A stretch of 64,000 bases of DNA from JAIBJN01 sp963775505 (GTDB lineage Bacteria > Actinomycetota > Thermoleophilia > Gaiellales > Gaiellaceae), in NCBI GenBank assembly GCA_963775505.1, contig CAVZIL010000008.1, forward strand, positions 372,001 through 436,000. The letters are read 5' to 3'. The notes beneath the pieces were generated by a model. It ran no database searches, was not told where the DNA came from, and worked only from the letters and a program-made list of their open reading frames with translations. The translations under genes were made by a program, and so were the position numbers. Each line of letters begins with the position of its first letter. Position 1 is the stretch's first letter. This document shows positions 55,018 to 63,834 of the stretch, one piece after another.

Positions 55018-55023
55018 GATAAT
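55018..55023 (+). promoter_or_regulatory. GATAAT -10 element, leaderless start of GAF-PP2C gene
   Basis: GATAAT ends 6 bases before ATG 55030. Confidence 0.45.
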
Positions 55024-55029
55024 GGGCCG

Positions 55030-57777
55030 ATGGAGGGATCCGCGCGCGAGGGGCCGGCGCCGCCGACGGAGGCGGCCGCCGGGGCGCTCTCGGCCTTCGC
55101 CGCGGCGGCCCTCAGCCTCGTCGACGACGAGCAGGGCGACCGGCCGCTCGCGGCGCTGCTCCGAGCCGTGGCGCTGGGCACGGGTGCCGAGCTCGTAGTG
55201 GCCCGGCTCGAGGACGAGGAGGGCCGGTTCGTCGCCCGCGCGGTTCACTCGGGCTCCGGCGCGCTGAACGCCGAGCTCCAGGAGACCAGCCTGGCCGCAG
55301 ACGAGGCGCCGGGTCGCGAGCTCGGGCTCGAGGACGCCCCGGACGATCCCGCGGCGCCGCCCGGGATTCGGCGGACGGCTGCACGAGCGGGATTGCCCGT
55401 CGCGCGGGTCGTTCCGGTCACCGCCGACGGCCGGGTCGTCGCGGCGCTCGAGCTCTACCGCTCCGGCCTTCCGTTCGGCACCGAGGAGGAGGCGCTTGCG
55501 CGCGCGGCCGCCGGGCACCTCGCGCTGGCGCTCAGGCTCGGTCGCGGCGCCCGCGGCGGGAACGGGCGCGCGGCGCTCTCCGACTCCCACCTGGAGCTGC
55601 TCGGCGAGGCGCTGGCGGCGGGAGCCGACGAGACGGAGGCCGCCGAGCAGATAGTCCGCGTTGCCGCGGAGGCGGCCGGGGCCGCAGGGGGGACGCTCTG
55701 GCGCCTCGACGCCGACGGGACACCCTCGCTCGTCTCCTCGCACGGCTTCGGCGCGGCCGCGCCCGATCTCGTGGAAGCGGCCGAGAGCGTCCGGCGCTCG
55801 CTCGCCGGCGGTGAGCCCGAGCCGGTCGTGGCCGGTTCCTGGCTCCTGCATACGCTCCCGCTGGGAGAGCCGCCCTCGGCCGCGCTGCGGCTGTCCTTCG
55901 ATGCAGACGCTGAGGCGGAGCCCGCGCTCGATCGCCTCTCGCCCTTCGGAGCCCGCGCCGCGCTCGCGCTCAGGCGGAGCCGGCGCGCCGCCGAGGTCGA
56001 GGCGGCGCTGAAGCACTCGCAGACGCTCGTCGCCGTCGTCAGCCAGGCGATCGCGCAGCTCTCGCTGACGCACACGCTCGACACCGCGGTCGAGCGCGTG
56101 GCCGAGCTCGCGTCGAGCGGACAGGTCGCGATCTACCTCCGCGAGGAGGGGCGCCTCGTCGCGCGGGCCGCGCGCGGCCTGGGAGGACCGCACGAGGCGC
56201 TGGCCGACCGGCTCCTCGAGCTGGTGCTCGGGCCATACCGAAGCCGCGGCTTCCTGTTCGTGCAGGACCTCAGGAGCGACCCGCGCCTGGCCGGCCTCGA
56301 GCAGGTCGTCGACGAGAGCCGCGTCCGCAGGGCCCTCTTCATCCCGCTGCTCGTCCACGACGAGACGATCGGAGCGCTCGGGGTCTTCAAGAGACGCCCG
56401 CGCCCCTACAGGGAGGGCGAGGAAGCCCTGCTGCTCGCGCTCTCCAGCCAGCTCGCCGTCGCCGTCCAGAACGCGCGCCTGCACGAGGAGACGAAGGAGC
56501 TGAAGGAGGCCCTCGAGCGCACGCTCGAGTCCGAGCGGCGCGCCGCCGATCAGCTGCGGGGCCTCTACGCGGTCTCGCAGTCGTTCGCCGAGAGCCTCTC
56601 GCTCGACGCGACGCTCGCGTCCGTGGCGAGGGCAATGGTCGAGCTCCTGGACGCCGACGTCGCGGTGATCCGCATGCCGGACGCCCGCTCGGACTCGTAC
56701 ACGGCGCGCGCGATCCACGTCGCCGACCCACGCCTCGAGGACGTCGTCACGGACCTCGTGGCGCGCCCGCAGCCGCTCTCGGCCCCGCTCGCCCGCCGAC
56801 TCGTGCGGTCCAAGCGCGCCGTCGAGCTCCGTCCCGGACTCTTCGCTCCCGAGGACGCCCACAAGGTCCTGGACCCGTTTCTCCGCCAAGGGGCGACGGC
56901 CGCGGTGCTGCCGCTCGCGACCCCGGGCGAGGTCCTCGGGACGCTAACTGTGATCTCGTTCGACCCCGAGCGCCGACTCGAGCGGGCGGCTCTCGACGCC
57001 GCCATGGCCGTCGGCGCGCAGGCGGCGCTCGCAATCGACAACGCCCGCCTCTACCAGCAGCAGAAGGACTTCGCCGAGACGATGCAGCGCTCGCTCCTGC
57101 CGCACGAGCTTCCGCGGGTCCCCGGTCTCGAGATCGGCCACGTCTACCAGTCGTCGGCGCGGGTCGACGTCGGCGGCGACCTGTACGACTTCGTCGTCGC
57201 CGACGACGGGCGCCTCGCCGTCGTCATCGGCGACGTCCTCGGGAAGGGGATCTCCGCCGCTGCGGACATGGCGATGGCGAAGTACGTCTTCCGCGTGCTC
57301 ACCCGCGCGGAGGCCGACCCGGCGGCGTTTCTCAGGAGCGCGAACGACGTCGCCTGCGACGAGCTGGAGCCCGGGAAGTTCGTCACGCTTCTCTACGCCC
57401 TGGTCCACCCCGGTACCGGCGAGATCTCGGCCGCGAGCGCGGGCCATCCACCTGCCCGCGTCATCGATCCCCGCGGCCGCGTGTCGCCGCTCGGCGGCAC
57501 CGGGCTCCCGCTCGGGATCGAGCCCGGCCAGAGCTACGGCCAGGAGCGGGCGCGGCTCGAGCCCGGCTCGGTCGTCGTGCTCTACACGGACGGCGTCGTC
57601 GAGGCACGACGCGAGGGCGAGCTCTACGGCGAGGAGCGCCTCGACCGGCTTCTGGCGGACGCGCGCGACCTTCCGGCCCAGGAGCTCGCCGCCGAGATCC
57701 TCGCCGACTGTCGGGCCTTCGCGGGCGGCGAGCTCGACGACGACTGCGCCATCGTCTGCCTCCGGCTGGCACGCTGA
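55030..57777 (+). CDS. Multi-GAF sensor with C-terminal SpoIIE-type PP2C phosphatase
   Basis: A 915-residue soluble signalling protein. At least three GAF-like segments precede the output domain; the clearest are around residues 350-520 (SGQVAIYLREEGRLVARAAR, VRRALFIPLLVHDETIGALG) and 530-670 (DADVAVIRMPDARSDSYTAR). The SpoIIE/RsbU-type phosphatase domain (about 690-915) has VDVGGDLYDFVVADDGR, VIGDVLGKGISAAADMAMAK, SAGHPPARVI, LYTDGVVEARREGELYG and DDDCAIVCLRL with the metal Asp residues. Such proteins dephosphorylate anti-sigma-factor antagonists in response to small-molecule or light signals. No partner gene is visible nearby. Confidence 0.88.
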   Translation: MEGSAREGPAPPTEAAAGALSAFAAAALSLVDDEQGDRPLAALLRAVALGTGAELVVARLEDEEGRFVARAVHSGSGALNAELQETSLAADEAPGRELGLEDAPDDPAAPPGIRRTAARAGLPVARVVPVTADGRVVAALELYRSGLPFGTEEEALARAAAGHLALALRLGRGARGGNGRAALSDSHLELLGEALAAGADETEAAEQIVRVAAEAAGAAGGTLWRLDADGTPSLVSSHGFGAAAPDLVEAAESVRRSLAGGEPEPVVAGSWLLHTLPLGEPPSAALRLSFDADAEAEPALDRLSPFGARAALALRRSRRAAEVEAALKHSQTLVAVVSQAIAQLSLTHTLDTAVERVAELASSGQVAIYLREEGRLVARAARGLGGPHEALADRLLELVLGPYRSRGFLFVQDLRSDPRLAGLEQVVDESRVRRALFIPLLVHDETIGALGVFKRRPRPYREGEEALLLALSSQLAVAVQNARLHEETKELKEALERTLESERRAADQLRGLYAVSQSFAESLSLDATLASVARAMVELLDADVAVIRMPDARSDSYTARAIHVADPRLEDVVTDLVARPQPLSAPLARRLVRSKRAVELRPGLFAPEDAHKVLDPFLRQGATAAVLPLATPGEVLGTLTVISFDPERRLERAALDAAMAVGAQAALAIDNARLYQQQKDFAETMQRSLLPHELPRVPGLEIGHVYQSSARVDVGGDLYDFVVADDGRLAVVIGDVLGKGISAAADMAMAKYVFRVLTRAEADPAAFLRSANDVACDELEPGKFVTLLYALVHPGTGEISAASAGHPPARVIDPRGRVSPLGGTGLPLGIEPGQSYGQERARLEPGSVVVLYTDGVVEARREGELYGEERLDRLLADARDLPAQELAAEILADCRAFAGGELDDDCAIVCLRLAR

Positions 57778-57782
57778 GTCTC

Positions 57783-59347
57783 GTGACGACCGCCTCGGAC
57801 GCCGCCGCGCCCAGCCGTTGCCGCGTCCATCGGCCGGACGCGGCTCGGGGTCGTCGTGTTCACGGCCGGGGCCGCGACGCTCGCCACCGAGATCGCCGCC
57901 TCCAGGCTCCTGGCGCCGTACTTCGGCAGCTCGACGATCGTCTGGGCGAACATCATCGGGCTCATCCTCCTCTACCTCTCCCTCGGCTACTGGCTGGGAG
58001 GGAAGGTGGCCGACCGCCGGCCCGAGCCGCGGCTTCTGGGCTGGATGATCCTCGTTGCCGCGGGTGCGATCGCGCTGACCCCGTTCGTCGCGCGGCCGAT
58101 CCTCGACGTCACCCTGCGCGGGCTCGACGCGGTCTCCGTCGGCGCCGTCGTCGGCTCATTCTTTGCGGCGCTCGCGCTCTTCGCCGTGCCGATCACGCTG
58201 CTCGGCGCCGTCGCGCCCTTCGCCATCCGGCTCGCGCTCGTGGACGTGAGGGAGGCGGGCGCCGTCGCCGGCAGGCTCTACGCGCTCTCGACGGTGGGAA
58301 GCATCGTGGGGACGTTTCTCTCGGCGATCGTGACGATCCCGCTCCTGGGGACGCAGCGGACGATGCTCGGCTCCGCCGTCCTGCTCGTCCTCGCCGCGGC
58401 GCTCCTGCTCGGCAACCGCTGGCAGCTCCTGACCCTGGCCGCGCTCGGGCTCCTCTTCGTCCCCGCCGGGACGATCAAGGCGAGCTCGGGGCTCCTCTTC
58501 GAGGCGGAGTCCTCCTACCAGTACATCCAGATCGTCGAGCGCTCCGACGGCTCGCGCGCGCTCAAGCTGAACGAGGGCGTCGCCGTCCACTCGGTATGGC
58601 ACGAGGACTCGGTGCTCACCGGCGGCGTCTGGGACACCTTCCTCCTCGTGCCGCCGCTCCTCGACCGTCCCGTCGAGCGGATGCTCGTGATCGGGAACGC
58701 AGGCGGCACCGTCGCGCGCGCCTTCGGCGAGCTCTACCCGGACGTCGAGATCGACGGCGTCGAGATCGACCCGGAGGTGAGCGAGGCAGCGCGTCGCTGG
58801 ATGGGGCTCGAGGACAACCCGCGCCTGAACGTCGATCACTGCCGACGGGCGGCCGTTCCTCGAGCTCACGGACCGGACGTACGACGTCATCGTCGTCGAC
58901 GCCTACCACCAGCCGTACATCCCGTTCTATCTGGCGACGCGGGAGTTCTTCGCCGCCGTGCGGGAGCACCTGCGGCCGGGAGGAGTCGTTGCCCTCAACG
59001 TGGCGAGCGTCCCCGGCGACGAGCGGCTCACCGAGGCCATCGGGAGCACGCTGCTCGCCGAGTTCGAGCAGGGCTGGCGCTGGCGCCCGCTCCGCTTCAA
59101 CGAGCTCATGCTCGGCTTCACCGCCGAGGTGGGCAGGGAGATGCTCGTCGAACGGGTCGAGACAGCTCCAGCCGAGGTCGGGGCGCTCGTGCCCCTTTTC
59201 CAGGACGGGCTCGAGCCGGTCGAGGCAGTCGAGCGGCCGTTGACCGACGACCGGGCGCCCGTCGAGTGGCTCACCGACCGCATGATCATCGACTTCGTCG
59301 CCCGCGGCGGCGAGCTCGACGAGGATTACCTGCCGACGCGGCCGTAG
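57783..59347 (+). CDS. Spermidine synthase-like membrane protein, two frameshifts
   Basis: The main frame reads multiple transmembrane helices (ANIIGLILLYLSLGYWLGGK, SFFAALALFAVPITLLGAVA) followed by a methyltransferase-like spermidine synthase domain (VERMLVIGNAGGTVARAFGE, DGVEIDPEVSEAARRWMG). At about 58843 the frame must shift by one base to continue DGRPFLELTDRTYDVIVVDA, YHQPYIPFYLATREFFAAVR and on to TAG 59347. Another shift near 57812 would join the start MTTASDAAAPS to AVAASIGRTRLGVVVFTAGA. With both corrected it is an integral-membrane spermidine-synthase-like protein of roughly 520 residues; the real substrate is unknown. Confidence 0.7.
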
Positions 59348-59722
59348 CGCCGAGCGAGGATGCCCGGCCGCGAGGAGCTGCACCGAGGCCGGAACGCCGC
59401 CCGACCTGTGCCATCCCCGCACGCGGTGACTGGGGAAGAGCTTGCGCCCGCCGGGCCGCGGGAACGGGAGGACGTGCTCGACGTCGGGGGCGGAGGCGGC
59501 GACGGCGCCCACGACCGCCGGGTCGAGAGGCCCGCGCGCGCGCGCCAGGAGGGCGATCCCGGCGACGCCGCTCAGCACCTCGAACCGTCGTGACGCCACG
59601 TCCTGGTGCGGCATCGCGTCGCCGGCGGCGTGGGCGAGCAGCCCGAGGGCGAGCGCGCGCCCCCGCGATCCGGCGAGCGCGCCGACGAGCGCGCCGGTGG
59701 CGACGTGGAGGGAGACGATCAC
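59326..59722 (-). CDS. Membrane-bound metal-dependent hydrolase-like protein (DUF457/YdjM type), one frameshift
   Basis: From GTG 59722: SLHVATGALVGALAGSRGRA, GLLAHAAGDAMPHQDVASRR, ASAPDVEHVLPFPRPGGRKL and FPSHRVRGWHRSGG. The conserved His and Asp residues (H-x6-D, P-H-Q-D, D-x-E-H) fit the YdjM/DUF457 membrane hydrolases. After VQLLAA the frame must drop one base near 59368 to end GILARRYGRVGR with TAA 59326-59328, which would give 131 residues and overlap the convergent gene by 22 bases. Function unknown. Confidence 0.6.
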
Positions 59723-59753
59723 GACGGGATAGGATTGCAGCCGCGCCGTCGTT

Positions 59754-59759
59754 TAGGAT
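59754..59759 (+). promoter_or_regulatory. TAGGAT -10 element near the L,D-transpeptidase start
   Basis: TAGGAT ends 9 bases before ATG 59769. Confidence 0.4.
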
Positions 59760-59768
59760 CGGCTCACT

Positions 59769-60732
59769 ATGGGTCGCTTGCGGGTCGTGCTGGTTGCCCT
59801 CGCCGTCGCGCTGGCGGCGGCGGCGCCGGCGAGCGCGCAGGAGCCCGAACCGGTCATCGCCGACGGCGTGACCGTCGCCGGCGTCGACGTGGGCGGCCTG
59901 ACGGCGGCGGAGGCGACGGCCGCCGTGCGGGCGTTCTACGTCCAGCCCTTGAGGCGTCGGGCTCGGAGGGGGAGACGCTCTCGGTGGCGCCGTACCGGCT
60001 GGGAGGCCGGGCGCGCGTCGCGGATGCCGTGGCGGCTGCGCTCGCGGCCCCCCCGGGCACCGACCTGGCGCTTGGGGTGACGGTGAGGAGGGGCGTCCTC
60101 CGGCCTGGGTCGCCCGCCGCGCGAAGGCCTTTCACCGCGAGCCGGTCACCGCGCACGCCAGGCTCAGGAATCTGCTGACCGCCGCATCGTCGCCGAGCGA
60201 CCCGGACGCGCGCTGTTGCGGGTGAACGCCCGAGCTCAGCTGCGCGCCGCCCTCCTGGCCCACGAGCGCTCCCTACAGCTGCGCGTCCGCACGCTCGAGC
60301 CGAGGATCACCGCGCGGGAGGTCGGCCCCGCGGTCGTGATCAGGCGCGGCTCGCGGAGGCTCTATCTCTACCGCGGCTCGTCGCCAGGCCCGATGCGGGT
60401 CGTCCGAGCTTCGCCGTCGCGGTCGGGCAGCCGGCCTATCCGACTCCGCTCGGCAGCTTCCACATCGGCACCAAGACCCGGAACCCGTGGTGGTATCCGC
60501 CCGACTCGCGACTGGGCCGCCGGCGCGAGCCCGATCCCACCCGGGCCCGGGCAACCCGCTCGGGACGCGCTGGATGGGCCTAGCGTCGGCGGGGTCGGCA
60601 TCCACGGTACGTCCAACGCCGCATCGGTCGGCACCTCGGCCTCCCACGGCTGCATCCGCATGCGGCTCCGACGCCGAGTGGCTCTTCGAGCGCGTCCGGA
60701 TCGGCACGACCGTCTTCATCGTCGGCGCGTAG
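59769..60732 (+). pseudogene. L,D-transpeptidase (YkuD) gene with at least five frameshifts
   Basis: The N-terminus in one frame has a signal peptide (RLRVVLVALAVALAAAAPAS) and GLTAAEATAAVRAFY, typical of the peptidoglycan-binding domain. The rest is scattered over all three frames: GETLSVAPYRLGGRARVADA, WVARRAKAFHREPVTAHARL, LRVRTLEPRITAREVGPAVV, YPTPLGSFHIGTKTRNPWWY, GVGIHGTSNAASVGTSASHG, CIRMR and WLFERVRIGTTVFIVGA. The catalytic motif SHGCIRM is intact. It would cross-link peptidoglycan in a 3-3 pattern. So many indels in one gene look more like a poor-quality stretch of sequence than ordinary decay. Confidence 0.75.
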
Positions 60733-60767
60733 AGGCGAACGGCCGCCGGTACACTGGAGCGCGGCTC

Positions 60768-61328
60768 ATGGCGCGCCGCGCGAAACTCATCCTGCAGGCG
60801 GCGGCCGTCCTCGTGGTCGTCCTCCTCGTCGCGCTCCTCGGCTGGAAGGTGACCCAGCAGGCGGAGGGCCGCGGCCTCGATGACGCCCTCGAGCGGGCGA
60901 GCGCCCGCTTGCCCCGATGCTCGCTTCGAGACCCTGGACGGCGAGGACGAGATCAGGCTCGCCGACTATCGCGGAAAGGCGCTCGTCCTCAACTTCTGGG
61001 CTTCCTGGTGCGAGCCGTGCAAGGACGAGGCGCCGCTCCTCGAGGAGACGTGGCAGCGCTACCGCGACGAGGGGCTCGTCGTCATCGGGATCGACGCCCA
61101 GGACTTCCGCACCGACGCCCAGCGCTTCGTCGACCGCTACGGGCTCACGTACCCGATCGCGTTCGACGGCCACGGGTCGAGCCTCGGCCGGTTCGGGAAC
61201 ACCGGGTTCCCGGAGACGTGGTTCGTGGGACGCGACGGGCGCCTCGTCGGGGAGCACATCGTCGGCCCGTTCGACCGGGAGCAGCTCGAGGAGAACATCG
61301 GGCGGCGCTCGACACGCCGGTGCGATGA
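60768..61328 (+). CDS. TlpA/ResA-like thioredoxin, two compensating frameshifts
   Basis: The start ATG 60768 encodes a membrane anchor (LILQAAAVLVVVLLVALLGW). After LDDALERAS the frame shifts at about 60905, then reads DARFETLDGEDEIRLADYRG, KALVLNFWASWCEPCKDEAP (thioredoxin CxxC) and PIAFDGHGSSLGRFGNTGFP with NTGFPETWFV, ending after a second shift near 61300 in AALDTPVR with TGA 61326-61328. It is a membrane-bound, outward-facing thiol reductase of the ResA type, used to keep apocytochrome c reduced. The stop overlaps the ccmH start (ATGA). Confidence 0.72.
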   Translation: MARRAKLILQAAAVLVVVLLVALLGWKVTQQAEGRGLDDALERASARLPRCSLRDPGRRGRDQARRLSRKGARPQLLGFLVRAVQGRGAAPRGDVAALPRRGARRHRDRRPGLPHRRPALRRPLRAHVPDRVRRPRVEPRPVREHRVPGDVVRGTRRAPRRGAHRRPVRPGAARGEHRAALDTPVR

Positions 61329-61799
61329 GGCGCGCGCTCGGCCTCCTCGCAGTGCTGCGCTCCTGCTCGCGGCCTGCGGCGGCGAGGACGATGCGACGCC
61401 GACCCTGGCCGAGCTCGAGAAGCGCTACATCTGCCCGACCTGCCACACGACGCTCGAGCTTTCGAACGCCCCCGTCGCGGAGCGCATGCGGGCGATCATC
61501 CGCGAGCGGATCGCAGCCGGGGACTCCGTCAGCGAGATCAAGGCGATGCTCGTCGACAATTCGGAGAGGACGTGCTCGCCGCGCCCCGCAAGGAGGGCTT
61601 CAGCCTGCTCGCGTGGGTGCTTCCCCTCGCCGCCGGCGCGATCGCCGTCGCCGCCGTGGCGGTTGCGTTGCGCCGCTGGAGCCGGGCCCGGCCGGACGGC
61701 GGAGCGGAGGAGCAGCCGGCGTCGACCAACGGACGTCCGGCGCTCGACCCCGAGCTCGAGCGCAGGGTCGACGAAGAGCTGGCCCGTTTCGACGGCTGA
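61325..61799 (+). CDS. CcmH/CycL-like cytochrome c maturation protein, two frameshifts
   Basis: From ATG 61325 (MRRALGLLA) the frame shifts near 61352 into LLLAACGGEDDATPTLAELE and KRYICPTCHTTLELSNAPVA, ERMRAIIRERIAAGDSVSEI, then near 61567 (one C missing in GTCGACAATTC) into FGEDVLAAPRKEGFSLLAWV and a membrane helix (PLAAGAIAVAAVAVALRRW). CPTC is the apocytochrome-reducing pair of CcmH and the domain order matches the family. It acts with the TlpA-like protein and CcdA encoded on either side. Confidence 0.7.
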
Positions 61800-61803
61800 G
61801 TTC

Positions 61804-62508
61804 GTGGAGGCCAAGATCCCCCTCGTGTTCGCAGCCGGGCTCGTCTCGTTCGCGACGCCATGCGTCCTGCCGCTCGTCCCGGGCTACCTCGCGGTCGTCT
61901 CGGGCCAGGAGGTCGGAGCGGGCGGTCGCCGCGTCGTCGTGGCGAGCCTCCCGTTCGTCGCGGGCTTCACGGGGGTCTTCGTGGCGCTCGGAGCCGCGGC
62001 GGCCGCGGCGGGAAGCCTCTTCGGAGAGAACCGGGAGCTGCTCCTGGCCGTAGCGGGGCTGCTGGTCGTGATCCTCGGGTTCGCCATGATGGGCCTGCTC
62101 CCGCTGCCGTTCCTCGACCGGCTCGTCGCTCCCGGGCTCGTCGAGGGCGCCCGCAGCACCGGCTCGGCGGCGCTCCTCGGCGGCGCGTTCGGCCTCTGTG
62201 CGGCGCCGTGCATCGGCCCCGTCCTCGCCGGCATCCTGGCGCTCGCAGGCGAGGGCCAGACCGTCGCCCAGGGAACGCTCTTGCTCCTCGTGTACTCGGC
62301 CGGCCTCGCGCTGCCGTTCCTCGCGGTCGGCGTCGGCTTCGACCGCGCGCTCGGGGCCTTCCGCTGGCTCCGCGACCACTACAGGGTCTTCCGGGTCGTC
62401 GCGGGCGCGCTGCTCGTCGCGCTGGGCCTCCTCCTCTTCTTCGACCGCTTCTGGTGGCTGAACGTCGCCGTGAACCGGGTCTTCGAGCTCTTCGGGATCG
62501 GGGTCTGA
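61804..62508 (+). CDS. CcdA-type cytochrome c biogenesis thiol transporter
   Basis: A 234-residue protein with six hydrophobic helices and the two CcdA/DsbD membrane cysteine motifs, FATPCVLPLVPGYLAV and LCAAPCIGPVLAGILAL, about 120 residues apart. It passes reducing equivalents from cytoplasmic thioredoxin across the membrane to the TlpA and CcmH proteins. GTG 61804 follows ccmH after 4 bases, and this gene is intact, unlike its two upstream neighbours. It is convergent with the DUF309 gene, one base apart. Confidence 0.88.
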   Translation: MEAKIPLVFAAGLVSFATPCVLPLVPGYLAVVSGQEVGAGGRRVVVASLPFVAGFTGVFVALGAAAAAAGSLFGENRELLLAVAGLLVVILGFAMMGLLPLPFLDRLVAPGLVEGARSTGSAALLGGAFGLCAAPCIGPVLAGILALAGEGQTVAQGTLLLLVYSAGLALPFLAVGVGFDRALGAFRWLRDHYRVFRVVAGALLVALGLLLFFDRFWWLNVAVNRVFELFGIGV

Positions 62509-62509
62509 G

Positions 62510-62836
62510 CTAGGCGTCTCGGAGGACCGGCGGGGGGAGGTCGGGGAAGCGGCCCTGTGCCGTCTCGACCGAGGCGAGCAGCGCGGCCACGTCGAGACGG
62601 CGGTGGGCCGGGGCGTACGGGCCGAGCCGGCGCGCGGCCTTCTCGAGCTGGCGCTCGCAGCCGACCCGGTTGCCGCGTCCCGCCTGATACCAGGCGACCG
62701 CCACATGGACGAGGCCCTGGAAGAAGTCGCGCTCGGACTCCTCGGCCGCCCTCCAGGCGTCTTCGAGCACCTCGTGAGCGGCGAAGAACTCGCCCGCGCG
62801 GATCAGCTCGAGCCCGCGCTCGAGCTCGTCCTCGAC
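62510..62836 (-). CDS. DUF309-family protein
   Basis: The frame reads EDELERGLELIRAGEFFAAH, then EVLEDAWRAAEESERDFFQG, LVHVAVAWYQAGRGNRVGCE and LGPYAPAHRRLDVAALL. F-x-A-A-H-E-x-L-E-x-x-W is the DUF309 signature, so the N-terminus must begin near 62836, just after the Rieske stop. No ATG, GTG or TTG lies there; the first is GTG 62770 in the middle of the motif. A missing base or a rare start codon is likely. The family is an all-helical domain of unknown function. Confidence 0.7.
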   Translation of the reverse strand, partial: VEDELERGLELIRAGEFFAAHEVLEDAWRAAEESERDFFQGLVHVAVAWYQAGRGNRVGCERQLEKAARRLGPYAPAHRRLDVAALLASVETAQGRFPDLPPPVLRDA

Positions 62837-62837
62837 C

Positions 62838-63149
62838 TCAGACGACGACCTTCACCTCGCCGTCCTCGACGACGACCTCGTACGTCTCCAGCTCGATCGC
62901 CCGGTCGAACTCGTTCTCGCCCGTGCGGACGTCGTACTGCCAGCCGTGCCAGGGGCAGGAGACGACGCAGCCGTCCAGCTTCCCGCGCCCGAGCGGGCCG
63001 CCCAGGTGCAGGCACTCGGCCTGCGTCGCGTAGAAGCCGTCCGCGCAGTGGAAGACCGCGACCTGCGTCTCGCCGGCCGACGCGACGAGCGCGCTTCCGG
63101 GCGGCAGCTCCTCGGCGCGGGCGACGGTGTGGAGCTGGCCGACGGGCAT
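62838..63149 (-). CDS. Rieske [2Fe-2S] ferredoxin
   Basis: A 103-residue soluble Rieske protein starting MPVGQLHTVARAEELPPGSA. Cluster ligands are C46-x-H48 (CLH in AECLHLGG) and C65-x2-H68 (SCPWHGWQYDV). The length fits stand-alone Rieske ferredoxins of the NirD or dioxygenase-electron-carrier type. ATG 63149 is preceded by TAGCGT at 7 bases. It transfers electrons, but its oxygenase or reductase partner is not in the window. Confidence 0.9.
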   Translation of the reverse strand: MPVGQLHTVARAEELPPGSALVASAGETQVAVFHCADGFYATQAECLHLGGPLGRGKLDGCVVSCPWHGWQYDVRTGENEFDRAIELETYEVVVEDGEVKVVV

Positions 63150-63156
63150 CGCGGCA

Positions 63157-63162
63157 ACGCTA
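63157..63162 (-). promoter_or_regulatory. TAGCGT -10 element, leaderless start of Rieske gene
   Basis: On the minus strand TAGCGT ends 7 bases before ATG 63149. Confidence 0.5.
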
Positions 63163-63184
63163 GCAGAGCACTTTCTCCGCCTGG

Positions 63185-63190
63185 TACGCT
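63185..63190 (+). promoter_or_regulatory. TACGCT -10 element, leaderless start
   Basis: TACGCT ends 7 bases before GTG 63198. It is divergent from the Rieske promoter, 22 bases away. Confidence 0.5.
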
Positions 63191-63197
63191 GCCGCCC

Positions 63198-63506
63198 GTG
63201 GCGACGATCCTGCTCGTTGGGGTCGACCTGTTCTTTCGCGGAAAGCTCGACGTGCTCTTGGGCGAAGGGCACCGGCTGACGACCACCGAGAGCATCGACC
63301 CGCCGGACCTCGTGATCTGCGATCTGGCGCGAGTCGAGGCCGAAGAGGTGGCCGACACCTACCCGGACGTGCCCATCCTCGGGTACACGAACCACACGGA
63401 TACGGCCGGCCTTCGCGCGGCCCAGGCGGCCGGGCTGGACAAGGTCGTCGCGCGCTCCGCGCTCGCCGAACGGGCTCCACAGCTCGTGGACGAGCTCGTT
63501 GCATAG
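63198..63506 (+). CDS. Degenerate receiver-like protein
   Basis: A 102-residue single-domain protein with the alternating strand and helix pattern of response-regulator receivers: ATILLVGVDLFFRGKLDVLL, PPDLVICDLARVEAEEVADT (Asp42 in the phospho-acceptor place), VPILGYTNHTDTAGLRAAQA (Thr64) and LDKVVARSALAERAPQLVDE. The N-terminal acidic pair and the conserved Lys-Pro are missing, so it is probably a pseudo-receiver acting through protein contacts. It lies between two electron-carrier genes. Confidence 0.6.
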   Translation: MATILLVGVDLFFRGKLDVLLGEGHRLTTTESIDPPDLVICDLARVEAEEVADTYPDVPILGYTNHTDTAGLRAAQAAGLDKVVARSALAERAPQLVDELVA

Positions 63507-63509
63507 ACT
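63504..63509 (+). promoter_or_regulatory. TAGACT -10 element, leaderless start of ferredoxin gene
   Basis: TAGACT ends 6 bases before GTG 63516 and includes the stop codon of the upstream gene. Confidence 0.5.
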
Positions 63510-63515
63510 GGCCGC

Positions 63516-63827
63516 GTGACCTACATCATCGCCGAGCCGTGCATCGACATCCTCGACAAGTCGTGTGTCGACGTTTGCCCGGTGGACTGCATTCACGAGG
63601 CCGAGCGCATGCTCGTGATCGATCCGGAGGAGTGCATCGACTGCGGCGCGTGCGAGCCGGAATGTCCCGTCGAGGCCATCTTCCCCGAGGACGCGCTGCC
63701 GGAGAAGTGGGAGCCCTTCGTGAAGGTCAACTACGCCTACGACGAGGGAGTGGACGTCATCAACAAGCTCGTCGACGAGTACGCGACCGAGCACAACGTC
63801 CAGAATCCGCCGCTCGACCAGCGCTAG
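63516..63827 (+). CDS. fdxA: 7Fe ferredoxin (FdxA type)
   Basis: A 103-residue bacterial ferredoxin with a [3Fe-4S] and a [4Fe-4S] cluster. Cys9, Cys17, Cys21 and Cys25 lie in AEPCIDILDKSCVDVCPVDC, and Cys40, Cys43, Cys46 and Cys50 in EECIDCGACEPECPVEAIF. The long C-terminal tail (VKVNYAYDEGVDVINKLVDE) is typical of actinobacterial FdxA. It carries low-potential electrons, for example to cytochromes P450 or oxidoreductases. GTG 63516 sits just after a -10 element. Confidence 0.93.
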   Translation: MTYIIAEPCIDILDKSCVDVCPVDCIHEAERMLVIDPEECIDCGACEPECPVEAIFPEDALPEKWEPFVKVNYAYDEGVDVINKLVDEYATEHNVQNPPLDQR

Positions 63828-63834
63828 GACGGAG

